Assembly (NCBI GenBank): GCA_964596325.1
Contig: CAZQSQ010000003.1
Location: forward strand, 1-64,000
Length of the DNA stretch: 64,000 nucleotides
Direction: 5' to 3'
Origin: JBAZJI01 sp964596325
GTDB taxonomy: Bacteria > Patescibacteriota > Minisyncoccia > Minisyncoccales > JAGOPM01
In this document: positions 1-8,093 of the stretch, piece by piece
Position numbering within the stretch: position 1 is the stretch's first letter
Layout of the letters: each line of letters starts with the position of its first letter
The notes under the pieces: model-generated
The model's database searches: none
The model's input: the letters and a program-made list of their open reading frames with translations, nothing else
Told to the model about the DNA's origin: nothing
Position numbers and translations under genes: made by a program

Positions 1-2528
1 TTATTACAGATGCCGTCGCCGCAGTAGCCATAGCTAGAGCCGGAGCAATCGTGGTAGCAGGTGTAATAATTTTCTCCGTTGTTGCAAATACCGTCTCCGC
101 AATAGCCGGAACTGTATCCGCAATCCGTATAGCAAGAATTGGAGGTCTCCCCATTGTTGCAGATGCCGTCGCCGCAGTAGCCATAGCTAGAGCCGCCACT
201 ATTGCAAGTGCTCAAAAGCGTGGTTTCGGTCTTGAAGGTGCTCAAATTGCCGCTGTATTGTTTCAAAGATCCAAAGCCGCTGGAATACCAATTAATACCC
301 TTGATTCTCGCCAAATAATAACCGCTCTGATTGTTTCCGATTTGCACCCGGCTAAGCTTGATGTTGAAAGTGCGGTTGGTGCCTTGCCTGACAACGTAAA
401 ACTTCAAAGGATAACCCTGCCAAAAATATTGGTAGCCATTAAGCTGGGATTCATAAACTGTCGTTTCTTCGGCATTGCTGCTTTCAATCTTGGTCGTAAA
501 TGAAGGAAGAGTGCTGCCGTATTGGCTGGTAATCTCGCCGACAAAAGAAGGAGTCACGCAGCGCTCATCAGCGCAGAAAAAGGCATCGCCGCCCACAGCC
601 GAAACGGAAACTTTCAAATTATAATTTCCGGGCAAGCAACCTGAGCTGCAATTACTGTAGCAGGAATAACCATTGGCATCAGTGTAAACACTGCCGTCAG
701 CCGTGGCGCTGTGGAAATAAGCATTGATGCTGGCGTCGTTATTGTTGGAAGGCGGGTAAGTGCTGCTGCCCTCGCCCAAAGAAACACTCTCGGTCTTGAA
801 ATATGCCGAGCTGTAACGTGTGGCATAATTCTCGGTATAATAGAGGCCGTTTAATTTGGCATAATAATTACCGCTGAAATTCGGGTAGATCTTAAAATTA
901 ATCGTGAAATATTTTGTCTGGTAAGCAGAAATGTGATGATCGTAATAATCCGCGGTCTGGGTCGGGCCGAGCCACTGGTAAGTGGAATTGGAAGCGGCTT
1001 GCGAACCATTCTCGGAAAGCAAGCTGACCACAAAGCCCTTGCTGCTGCCGTCATTGCGCGCAATGGTCACATCATAACGGCCGGCTGTAACAGCCACGGT
1101 CATTGAGCCCTCACCATAATATCCCGAATAAGAACTGCCGTAGGTGCGCTTAATCGTGGAATTGGTTACAACGATTTTGGCTTCGCCATTGCTGTAATTG
1201 CTGCTGCCATTGTCATTATTGCCGTAGCCCGAAGAGATGGTCAGGTAGTTGGCCGTAGTATCGGCCGCGTATCTGGTCTGCGCATAATCATCGACTGCCA
1301 AAACGCCCTGAGAAGGCATGGAGTAAGTGACATATTTGTCATAAGAGATGGCGCCGGTGCGGATTTTCAAACAAACCTCCTTAGTCTGGTAAGCGGGAAT
1401 ATTAAGAGAAAAGCCGGAGAAACGATATTGATACTGGCCATAGCTTACATAAGTCCTTTCCCCGAAGGTGCCAGAATCCAAAATGGTATTATCGCTCTTA
1501 TCAATTAAGGCGAGCCATTTGATTTCGTTGGCGTAATCGTTATTGAACATGAAATCAACCCGATTAACCCTCAAATTTTGGGCCGGGGCGGTAATCTTAT
1601 AGCAAGCCACTTCTTCCTCATCATTGGAGCCGATATAATTGGTGCCGCCATTGGTGTTTTTATCCACGCTGAAATATCCGTAAGAAGGATAGCCGCCATT
1701 GCCGCTGCCGTAGCTGGAAGCAGTGTAAAAAGTCAGCCAAGAAGTGGAGCCGCCATAAACATAATTGGATGAATAATACGATTCGCTGGCGCGCACACCG
1801 CTATTGGGGATTTGGAATTGGAAGGTTTTGCCGGTGCTGTAGCTGGAAAGCTCCTTGGCCTGCGCCTTGACCGTAATTGATTTGGAACCGTTCTTGGAAA
1901 TCGCAATGGATAAACCGTCAAAAGAGAGCCGCCAATCATTACTGCCGTACTCGGTTACCGAATATGATTGCTTAACAGCCACTTGGTTTCCATTTACAAA
2001 AAGGGCGACATTGGAAAGGTCGCTGGAAATATCTTTGTTGAATTTCAAAACTATCCTGTTGATATTAAGGGCGGAACCATAAGCATAGGCATTGATGGTG
2101 CCGATTTCTTTTTGAGAGGAAGAATCAACAGTCTGATTGTAGTAATTCGAAGAGAGACTGACACTCATCGAGGAATCACCATAATAACTATCGCCATATG
2201 AATCATAATATGAATCATAATCGGATCCCGAATAAGTTGAGCCGCTACCATAAGTCCCGATAAGCTTGACCACTTCGGTCAATTCGCTTTGCGAGAGCAT
2301 GGAAAGCTCAATGGCCAATTGCATTGATTTGGAATCAATGGGGGCTGGCCCGCCATTCAGGGAATTAATTACGCTTTTAAGCTGGGTAGAGCTTAAAGCA
2401 TTCAAGCGGTCCACGAGATTTAACTTCTCTTGGGTTGTGAGCGCGCTTGCATATCCATTAGGAATTGCCATACCTGCTACGAGGGCAAAACCGAGGATAA
2501 AAACCAAAAATAATTTTGTGGTTTTCAT
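1..2528 (-). CDS. Secreted surface protein with C-terminal CGDG cysteine repeats (partial, runs off window)
   Basis: About 842 codons are visible and the 3' end lies outside the window. The start ATG at 2526-2528 is followed by a signal peptide (Met-Lys-Thr-Thr-Lys, then a hydrophobic core). Next come a short helical segment and a Ser/Tyr/Asp/Gly-rich linker around residues 95-130. Several beta-rich blocks with many Tyr, Ser and Asn follow, as in repetitive adhesin-like proteins. The last visible residues form cysteine-rich units of the form CGDGICNNGE-x(n)-C-x2-DC, with three copies seen as the frame leaves the window. I see no catalytic motif. A role in the cell envelope or in attachment is inference. 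The Cys units resemble those in the giant protein at 47452-55776. No Shine-Dalgarno precedes the start. Confidence 0.85.
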   Translation of the reverse strand, partial: MKTTKLFLVFILGFALVAGMAIPNGYASALTTQEKLNLVDRLNALSSTQLKSVINSLNGGPAPIDSKSMQLAIELSMLSQSELTEVVKLIGTYGSGSTYSGSDYDSYYDSYGDSYYGDSSMSVSLSSNYYNQTVDSSSQKEIGTINAYAYGSALNINRIVLKFNKDISSDLSNVALFVNGNQVAVKQSYSVTEYGSNDWRLSFDGLSIAISKNGSKSITVKAQAKELSSYSTGKTFQFQIPNSGVRASESYYSSNYVYGGSTSWLTFYTASSYGSGNGGYPSYGYFSVDKNTNGGTNYIGSNDEEEVACYKITAPAQNLRVNRVDFMFNNDYANEIKWLALIDKSDNTILDSGTFGERTYVSYGQYQYRFSGFSLNIPAYQTKEVCLKIRTGAISYDKYVTYSMPSQGVLAVDDYAQTRYAADTTANYLTISSGYGNNDNGSSNYSNGEAKIVVTNSTIKRTYGSSYSGYYGEGSMTVAVTAGRYDVTIARNDGSSKGFVVSLLSENGSQAASNSTYQWLGPTQTADYYDHHISAYQTKYFTINFKIYPNFSGNYYAKLNGLYYTENYATRYSSAYFKTESVSLGEGSSTYPPSNNNDASINAYFHSATADGSVYTDANGYSCYSNCSSGCLPGNYNLKVSVSAVGGDAFFCADERCVTPSFVGEITSQYGSTLPSFTTKIESSNAEETTVYESQLNGYQYFWQGYPLKFYVVRQGTNRTFNIKLSRVQIGNNQSGYYLARIKGINWYSSGFGSLKQYSGNLSTFKTETTLLSTCNSGGSSYGYCGDGICNNGETSNSCYTDCGYSSGYCGDGICNNGENYYTCYHDCSGSSYGYCGDGICN
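7..42. repeat. 36-bp direct repeat, copy 1 (CGDG unit)
   Basis: Positions 7-42 are identical to 160-195, an offset of 153 bp (51 codons, in frame). The repeat encodes the Tyr-Gly-Tyr-Cys-Gly-Asp-Gly-Ile-Cys part of a cysteine unit and suggests recent unit duplication in the gene. Confidence 0.9.
160..195. repeat. 36-bp direct repeat, copy 2 (CGDG unit)
   Basis: Second copy of the repeat at 7-42. A diverged version of the unit lies between them (about 74-118). Confidence 0.9.
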
Positions 2529-2596
2529 ATTTTTTTTATTATTTTGTGCAAACTCCGCCGACTTTTGGCCGGGGGTTAAATTGTCTACTTTTGCGC

Positions 2597-2626
2597 ATTA
2601 TATGCACGATTGCCCACACAAATCAA
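2597..2626 (-). promoter_or_regulatory. Promoter for the secreted protein at 1-2528
   Basis: On the minus strand the -35 is TTGATT (2621-2626) and the -10 is TATAAT (2597-2602), with an 18-bp spacer. This gives a leader of about 60 nt. The -35 abuts a CCCC-TTGACA-GGGG hairpin (about 2628-2642) that may end the alaS operon, although no clear U-tract follows it. Confidence 0.6.
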
Positions 2627-2704
2627 GCCCCCTGTCAAGGGGTGTTTTGATTACAAAATATTATTAATTTTTGTCAAATTAACCGCTTTTAGTGTCCCCT
2701 GTCC

Positions 2705-4510
2705 TCATTCCAGCGTGGCCTTAATCCTTCTGACCCCCGCGGCCACTGATTCCTCTTTGATAATTTTGAATTTTCCAAGCTTGCCGGTGCAGTCCACATG
2801 CGGGCCACCACAAAGCTCTTTGGAAAAGTCCCCTATCGAATAAACATTGACCTTATCGGGATATTTTTCCTTAAAAAAGGCCAAAGCGCCTGATTCCATG
2901 GCCCTCATATAGTCCATTTCCTCCTTGGTGACAATAAGATTTTTTTGGATTTGCTCATTGACAATGTCCTGCACCTGCTTAATTTCCTCAGGGGACATTT
3001 TGCGCTCAAAGAAAAAATCAAAGCGCAACCTTGTAGCATCGATATTTGACCCCATTTGTTTGACGCCCTCCCCCAATACTTGGCGCAAAGCCGCTTGCAA
3101 GAGATGCGTGGCCGTATGGAGCTTGGTAATCTTTTCTTTGGACTGCTCGTCTTGCACTTCATTGGCCCCATGGCCGCCAAAAAGCTTGGCCGCGCCCGCG
3201 CGGGAAATTTCTTGGTGCTTTTTTAATTCCTCCTCAAAGCCGAGTTTATCGACAGCAAGCCCACGGCTCTTGGCTTCCTCAACAATCAGCTCAAAAGGAA
3301 AACCATAGCTCTGATATAAATCAAATGCATCAATGCCGCTGATACTTCCGCCCTTTTCCGTTTTAGGATATTTTTTATCCAAAATTTTCAATCCGTTTTC
3401 CAAGGCCTTGCCGAATTTTTCTTGTTCCTCTGTTAAAATTTTTATTATCCCGCTTTGGGCGTGGGTAAGCTCGGGATAAATTTCCCCGTATTGGGCCACT
3501 ATTTTTTGCGCTAGAAGCGGCACAAAAATTTCTTGCGCACCAATAATTCTCGCCTGCCTGATAGCGCGCCTGATGAGCCGGCGCAAAACATAACCCTGCC
3601 CGATTTTATCCGGCTTAAAACCGTCGGCCACCAAAAAACAAGCCCCGCGCAAATGATCAACGATAACCCGATAGGCAAATTGCGCCTCGCTATATTTTTT
3701 TTCAGAAATTTTTTCCAATTCCTCGATTAAGGGCAAAAATAAATCACTTTCAAAAGCCGAAGGAGTGCCATTGAGGATGGTCAGCACTCTTTCCAAGCCT
3801 GAACCCGTATCCACATTGGTTTGCGGTAATTTTTCAAATTCGCCTTTTTCATTTTTGAAATACTGCATGAAGACCAAATTCCAAATCTCCACAAAACGTT
3901 TGCAATTAGGGCAGTTTGGCTTGCAGTCAGCCGAAGAGCAGCCAAACTCCGCGCCGCGGTCATAATGGATTTCCGAACAAGGGCCGCAGGGTCCGGTTAT
4001 AGCTGTTGGGCCCCAAAAATTATCGCTCCCGCAGGGCAAAATGCGTTCCTCTGGTATGCCGTTTTTAATCCAAATATCCCTGGCCTCGTCATCTTTGGCG
4101 ATGACGCTGTCTCCCTGATAAATCGTGGCCCACATTTTGTCTTTTTCAAAACCCAAGCTCTGCAAAAATTCCAAAGCATATTTGATGGCGCCCTCCTTGA
4201 AGTATTGCCCGTTTTCGTCCGTGCCAATGCTCCAGTTACCCAACATTTCAAAAAACGTGTGATGGGTATCATCGCCTATCTCTTCGATATCATTAGTGCG
4301 AAAACACTTTTGCACCGAACATAAATGGCGCGAGCCGAACTTGTCCAGGGGGTCTTTGTATCCGGCCAAATAATCCACAAACTGTTGCATGCCCGCCGTA
4401 GTAAATAAAACCGAAGTGTCGCCGGGCAGCAGCGAACTGGAAGGCACTTGCTTGTGCCCATTCTTTACGAAAAAATCAATAAATTTTTGCCGAAGCTCCT
4501 TTGATGTCAT
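2705..4510 (-). CDS. alaS: Alanine--tRNA ligase, short form without C-Ala region
   Basis: Charges tRNA-Ala with alanine in the cytoplasm. The class II catalytic domain is clear, with FRTNDIEEIGDDTHHTFFEM as the family motif near residues 70-90. The editing domain carries the zinc-binding HTATH (HxxxH) and CGGPH (CxxxH). The protein is 601 aa and ends just after the editing domain with GVRRIKATLE, whereas most bacterial AlaRS are about 870 aa with a DHHA1/C-Ala tail. The 3' end is a normal stop, so this is not an assembly break. It is the last gene of an overlapping operon, and its ATG overlaps the tpiA stop in ATGA. The usual CGGTH appears as CGGPH. Confidence 0.95.
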   Translation of the reverse strand: MTSKELRQKFIDFFVKNGHKQVPSSSLLPGDTSVLFTTAGMQQFVDYLAGYKDPLDKFGSRHLCSVQKCFRTNDIEEIGDDTHHTFFEMLGNWSIGTDENGQYFKEGAIKYALEFLQSLGFEKDKMWATIYQGDSVIAKDDEARDIWIKNGIPEERILPCGSDNFWGPTAITGPCGPCSEIHYDRGAEFGCSSADCKPNCPNCKRFVEIWNLVFMQYFKNEKGEFEKLPQTNVDTGSGLERVLTILNGTPSAFESDLFLPLIEELEKISEKKYSEAQFAYRVIVDHLRGACFLVADGFKPDKIGQGYVLRRLIRRAIRQARIIGAQEIFVPLLAQKIVAQYGEIYPELTHAQSGIIKILTEEQEKFGKALENGLKILDKKYPKTEKGGSISGIDAFDLYQSYGFPFELIVEEAKSRGLAVDKLGFEEELKKHQEISRAGAAKLFGGHGANEVQDEQSKEKITKLHTATHLLQAALRQVLGEGVKQMGSNIDATRLRFDFFFERKMSPEEIKQVQDIVNEQIQKNLIVTKEEMDYMRAMESGALAFFKEKYPDKVNVYSIGDFSKELCGGPHVDCTGKLGKFKIIKEESVAAGVRRIKATLE

Positions 4511-5262
4511 GCCTTATTCTTTTCGATTGATAAAATAATATTGACAAACTCCTGCCAATCCAAGGAAGCACGCCCAACCAAAAGGCCGTCCATGTTGCCG
4601 TTGGTAACATAATCCTTGGCATTGCCCGAATTAACCGAGCCGCCATAAATAACCGGAAACTCTTTGGCGCCAAAAACTTCATACATCAGGCCTTTGATAT
4701 AAGTGGCCATGTTTTTGGCGTCTTCGCTTGAGCAGGGCTTGCCGCTGCCAATAGCCCAAACCGGCTCATAGGCAATGCATAAATTCACCATTTCTTTGGG
4801 CCCAAAATCTTTCAGCCCTTGCAAGATTTGGCCGCGGATAATGGCATTCTCCCGCTTGAGCTGCCTGTCCTCGAAAGATTCGCCCACGCAAAGCACAGCC
4901 TTCATTTTATTTTCCAAACAGAGTTTGATTTTTTTGTTGATAATATCGTTGGGCTCATTAAAATGTTGCCGCCTTTCCGAATGGCCCAAGATTACATATT
5001 GCACGCCCGTGGTGGCCAGCTGTGAAGCGGAAACCTCACCGGTATAAGCGCCAAAAGGCAGCCAAAAACAATTTTGGGCGCCAAAGGAGATATTGGGCTG
5101 TTTGAAATTGCAGGCTAATTGCAGAAACGGAAAAGGCAGGCAGACAGTTACGGAAGTATTTTTCAGCCCTTTGCAGGAGGGGTTGAGCTGTTTAAGAATG
5201 GTTTGGGCCTCCTGTTTGGTTTCCGGGAAGCACTTCCAATTCGCGATAACGATTTTTTTCAT
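4507..5262 (-). CDS. tpiA: Triosephosphate isomerase
   Basis: Interconverts dihydroxyacetone phosphate and glyceraldehyde 3-phosphate in glycolysis. At 251 aa it is normal for the family. The catalytic residues are visible: Asn and Lys in ANWKC near the N terminus, His in ILGHSERR, and Glu in AYEPVWAIGSGK. The phosphate-binding YGGSVN and the GLLVGRASL end are also present. It overlaps galT upstream and alaS downstream by 4 nt each (ATGA), which implies translational coupling. Confidence 0.97.
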   Translation of the reverse strand: MKKIVIANWKCFPETKQEAQTILKQLNPSCKGLKNTSVTVCLPFPFLQLACNFKQPNISFGAQNCFWLPFGAYTGEVSASQLATTGVQYVILGHSERRQHFNEPNDIINKKIKLCLENKMKAVLCVGESFEDRQLKRENAIIRGQILQGLKDFGPKEMVNLCIAYEPVWAIGSGKPCSSEDAKNMATYIKGLMYEVFGAKEFPVIYGGSVNSGNAKDYVTNGNMDGLLVGRASLDWQEFVNIILSIEKNKA

Positions 5263-6311
5263 TTTAAGTATTTTTTGATAAATTGGGCGGCAATCTCCGG
5301 CTCGATAGTATTAACATCAAGCCTGGTGGACAATTCAAATCCCCCGATCTTTTTTACCACGGGCAAGATAGTGAAATGCCAATGATAGTATGGATAAGAT
5401 TTTGCATTATCGCAAGGCGAAGTGTGCAAATAAAAATTATAATCCGGGCCATTGAGGGCTTTTTCTAAAGCCATCAAAGTCTTTTTGAAGGCTTGGGCTA
5501 AGGAGGATTTTTCTTCTTCGGTTATCTCTTCAAAATTGGGCGAATGTCTTTTGGGGGTGATAATCATCTCAAATTCGCTTTTCGAGGCAAAAGGCGCCAC
5601 CACCATAAAATGTTCATTTTCAAAAATCAGCCGGCTACCCTCCTGCTTGTCAAAAACCTGCATATCGCAATAAGGGCAGGCATTGTGCCGTTGCTCGTAT
5701 TCGCGGGCGTTGGCTAAAGCTCGCGCCAAATCCTTATCCACTAAAGGCGAAGTGATTATCTGGCTGTGGTTGTGGCTCTGCGAAGCCGCCGCTTCCTTGC
5801 CGCAATTATGAAAAATGGAGATATAACTGACGAATTTTTTATCCATCAGTTCCAGATAGCGCCATTGGTAGGCGTCTATCATCTCTTTTATTTGCCCGAT
5901 CTCAAGCTGATGGAACCGCGGCTTATGGTCTTTACTGATAACCAACTCACAAAACCCCGAGGCGGTAATCGTTTCATAAAACTGGCCTTGGGTTTTTATT
6001 TCTATTTTTTCAACCGGAGATAAAATCGGGAATTTATTGGAAATGATTACCGTGCTCCATTGGACCGGAAAAACCCCGTTAAGCGGCAAGCGCTGCCCGT
6101 TATGAATCGCCAAAAGCGGCGGCCGCTGACCGGATTTCTCCAGATTTTCAAAGGGGCATTTGGATTTGGGGGTAAAAAACGGCTTGCCCTTGTGCCGATA
6201 ATCTTGCGGCTGGCGGTTGCGGGTTCTAGAAATCACCACCGAATCCTTGCTTATCAAGTCGCGGCGCAATTCCGAACTGATGATTTGCGGTTTTTCAATT
6301 TTGGCTTTCAT
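5259..6311 (-). CDS. galT: Galactose-1-phosphate uridylyltransferase-like HIT protein
   Basis: 350 aa of the GalT branch of the HIT superfamily, which transfers nucleotide between sugar phosphates and UDP/ADP-sugars. The N terminus has ELRRD. The histidine triad is seen as SQSHNHSQI near residue 180, with His-x-His-x-Gln as in GalT. A CPYCDM pair probably binds zinc, and the second half ends in YYHWHFTILP. The substrate could be galactose 1-phosphate or another hexose phosphate (ADP-glucose phosphorylase is a relative). It sits between a sugar transferase and tpiA in one operon. It overlaps the upstream glycosyltransferase by 17 nt. Confidence 0.85.
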   Translation of the reverse strand: MKAKIEKPQIISSELRRDLISKDSVVISRTRNRQPQDYRHKGKPFFTPKSKCPFENLEKSGQRPPLLAIHNGQRLPLNGVFPVQWSTVIISNKFPILSPVEKIEIKTQGQFYETITASGFCELVISKDHKPRFHQLEIGQIKEMIDAYQWRYLELMDKKFVSYISIFHNCGKEAAASQSHNHSQIITSPLVDKDLARALANAREYEQRHNACPYCDMQVFDKQEGSRLIFENEHFMVVAPFASKSEFEMIITPKRHSPNFEEITEEEKSSLAQAFKKTLMALEKALNGPDYNFYLHTSPCDNAKSYPYYHWHFTILPVVKKIGGFELSTRLDVNTIEPEIAAQFIKKYLK

Positions 6312-7035
6312 ATTTCCCGGTTAAGTCGTTAATTTTAATGCGAAAAGCGTCTTTGAGCATTTCCAAAACCGTTCTCCCTTTGACGCGGCTGTCCGCATCA
6401 TTTATCCAATGCACAGGAATCTCTTTTATTTTGAATTTATTTTTGCGCGCCAATAATAAAATTTCCGGATCAAAAGCAAAACGGTCAATCCGGGCTTTTG
6501 GAAAAATCGCCTGCGAAGCTTTTTGGGTAAAACCCTTGAAGCCGCACTGCGTATCCCAGATACCCCAAAGCCCGAGCAAAATCTGAATGCCCAAATTAAA
6601 ACCATTGCCGATAAAACGCCGCCAAGGTGGTTGGGGCGGATCTAAAATTGCGCCTTTGATGTCGCGCGAACCGATGACCACTTCAAATCCCTTTTCAAAC
6701 TCCGGGATCATTTTTTCCCATTGGTCGATTGAGGTGGAATTGTCCGCATCGGTAAAAACTTGGTAACGCCCGCGGGCTTTTTGCATTCCAAAACGCGTGG
6801 CATAACCTTTGCCGCGATTAGGCAAATATTGCAACGCTTGTAAAAAAGGATAGCGGGCGCAAAATTCTTGGGCGACTTTTTGCGTATTGTCTTTGGAGCC
6901 ATCCGAAACCACTATGACCTCGCTGCCATAAGGGCGGCTGGCCAGCCAAGAACAAACCGACTCCAAAGTTTTGGGCAATCTCTTTTCTTCATTGTAGGCC
7001 GGAATGATGACGGACAAAAATACGCTTTGTTCCAT
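6295..7035 (-). CDS. Family 2 glycosyltransferase, polyprenyl-phosphate sugar synthase type
   Basis: 246 aa GT-A enzyme. The N terminus VIIPAYNEEKRLPKTL, then VVSDGSKDNT and the metal-binding FTDADNS (DxD), are typical of dolichyl/polyprenyl-phosphate glucosyl- or mannosyltransferases. The motif WDTQCGFKGF and the late WINDADSRV also fit that subfamily. No membrane segment is obvious, so it would act at the inner face of the membrane making a lipid-linked sugar for the envelope. First gene of the operon to galT-tpiA-alaS. Confidence 0.85.
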   Translation of the reverse strand: MEQSVFLSVIIPAYNEEKRLPKTLESVCSWLASRPYGSEVIVVSDGSKDNTQKVAQEFCARYPFLQALQYLPNRGKGYATRFGMQKARGRYQVFTDADNSTSIDQWEKMIPEFEKGFEVVIGSRDIKGAILDPPQPPWRRFIGNGFNLGIQILLGLWGIWDTQCGFKGFTQKASQAIFPKARIDRFAFDPEILLLARKNKFKIKEIPVHWINDADSRVKGRTVLEMLKDAFRIKINDLTGKYESQN

Positions 7036-7048
7036 AGCTTGCCAGTAT

Positions 7049-7075
7049 TTTATACAAAAAATTCCCCTTTGGCAA
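7049..7075 (-). promoter_or_regulatory. Possible promoter of the GT2-galT-tpiA-alaS operon
   Basis: Minus-strand TTGCCA (7070-7075) and TATAAA (7049-7054) with a 15-bp spacer. The spacing is short, but the pair lies just upstream of the operon and after a terminator. Confidence 0.4.
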
Positions 7076-7091
7076 AACTATTTTGTCCCCT

Positions 7092-7125
7092 AAAAAAACG
7101 AAGAGCCGCCCTTAGGGGGTGGCTT
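7092..7125 (-). terminator. Terminator after the secreted protein at 7133-7948
   Basis: On the minus strand a hairpin AGCCACCCCC-TAAG-GGCGGCT is followed by CTTCG and seven T. Confidence 0.8.
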
Positions 7126-7132
7126 AGATTGT

Positions 7133-7948
7133 TTATTTATCCTGTCTGGGACCGAAATTCGGGGATTCTTTAGGATTAAAGATGGAGAATAAACCGTCAC
7201 TGACGATTTCCCGACCTTCTTGCTGGATTAAGATCCAACAATAGTCGCTGCCAACCATGTCTAATAAATTATGGGTGGCATTTTCCACTAAATCCTGCGG
7301 AACGTAGAGCTCGCTTTGACCATCATTGGCCTCGTTCTCGAGAACGAACAATTCATCGTAAGCATCGGCCGTGTAGATTTTTCTCAGAGAGATACGTAAC
7401 TTGGTTTCGGGAGCAAAAAGCTTCCTATCCCATTTCACGCAAATCGGAGAACCGAGAAAGAATCTGGCGCCATCCTTGGGGCTGCTGATTGCCCCGCTTG
7501 GCTTGTCGGGCAAAACGCGGAAATACTGCTTGGCTAAAGATGGAATGCACTTGAGGTCTTCTTTGTCGCAAATCAGGCTGAGGCCGTAAGTTACATTCTG
7601 GTCGCGGCAGGAATATTCCAAATCATAGATTATATCGCTCAAAGCGCGGACAAGCTTGCCGTCGGTTTTATTTGCAATAGCCTTAATGGTGCCCAAACAA
7701 ACCATTCTGTGGTCGCGCTGGAAATTAAATTCCGGCGAACCGGGGTTGCGCAGCAGAATAGCGAAGAATGTGACTTGCTGGTTCTGCTTGAGATCGTAGG
7801 CGCGAATATCAATCCTCAGATTGTCGCAGCCCGGATAAATGCGCGACTCCCACTGGTAGTCCAAACATTGCGCATGGCAAGGTATGTTGGCAAAAGAAGA
7901 AAATGTCGCCAGTAATACCGCCAAAACGAGAAAATTTCTGCTCTTCAT
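7133..7948 (-). CDS. Secreted protein with an Ig/Kre9-like domain, unknown function
   Basis: 271 aa. The signal peptide is residues 1-27 (MKSRNF, hydrophobic core, CHAQ). The mature part is Cys-containing and beta-rich. Around residues 150-200, ISSPKDGARFFLGSPICVKW has the P-x-x-G-x-x-x-x-x-G-x-x-x-x-x-W pattern of Kre9/Knh1-type extracellular domains. This resemblance is weak. A strong Shine-Dalgarno (GGAAAGGAGGGG) precedes the ATG. The gene is monocistronic, with its own promoter and terminator, and divergent from the Fn3-C39 protein at 8094. The secreted protein at 57967 shows a related segment (IAPISPKERVKLFSKFPVTW). Confidence 0.75.
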   Translation of the reverse strand: MKSRNFLVLAVLLATFSSFANIPCHAQCLDYQWESRIYPGCDNLRIDIRAYDLKQNQQVTFFAILLRNPGSPEFNFQRDHRMVCLGTIKAIANKTDGKLVRALSDIIYDLEYSCRDQNVTYGLSLICDKEDLKCIPSLAKQYFRVLPDKPSGAISSPKDGARFFLGSPICVKWDRKLFAPETKLRISLRKIYTADAYDELFVLENEANDGQSELYVPQDLVENATHNLLDMVGSDYCWILIQQEGREIVSDGLFSIFNPKESPNFGPRQDK

Positions 7949-7987
7949 GTTATCCCCTCCTTTCCTTATGTTTTTGTTAATTACCTA

Positions 7988-8015
7988 ATTATATCACAAA
8001 TTTTTGATTTGTAAA
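7988..8015 (-). promoter_or_regulatory. Promoter for 7133-7948
   Basis: Minus-strand TTTACA (8010-8015), 16-bp spacer, TATAAT (7988-7993). The leader is about 35-40 nt and carries the AAGGAGG ribosome site. Confidence 0.7.
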
Positions 8016-8093
8016 GATGAGCCCTTTTAACTTTATAAAATAAGGAGTTTTGCACATCCCTTTTTGCAATTTTCGGATAGAATAAAGGTGAGT

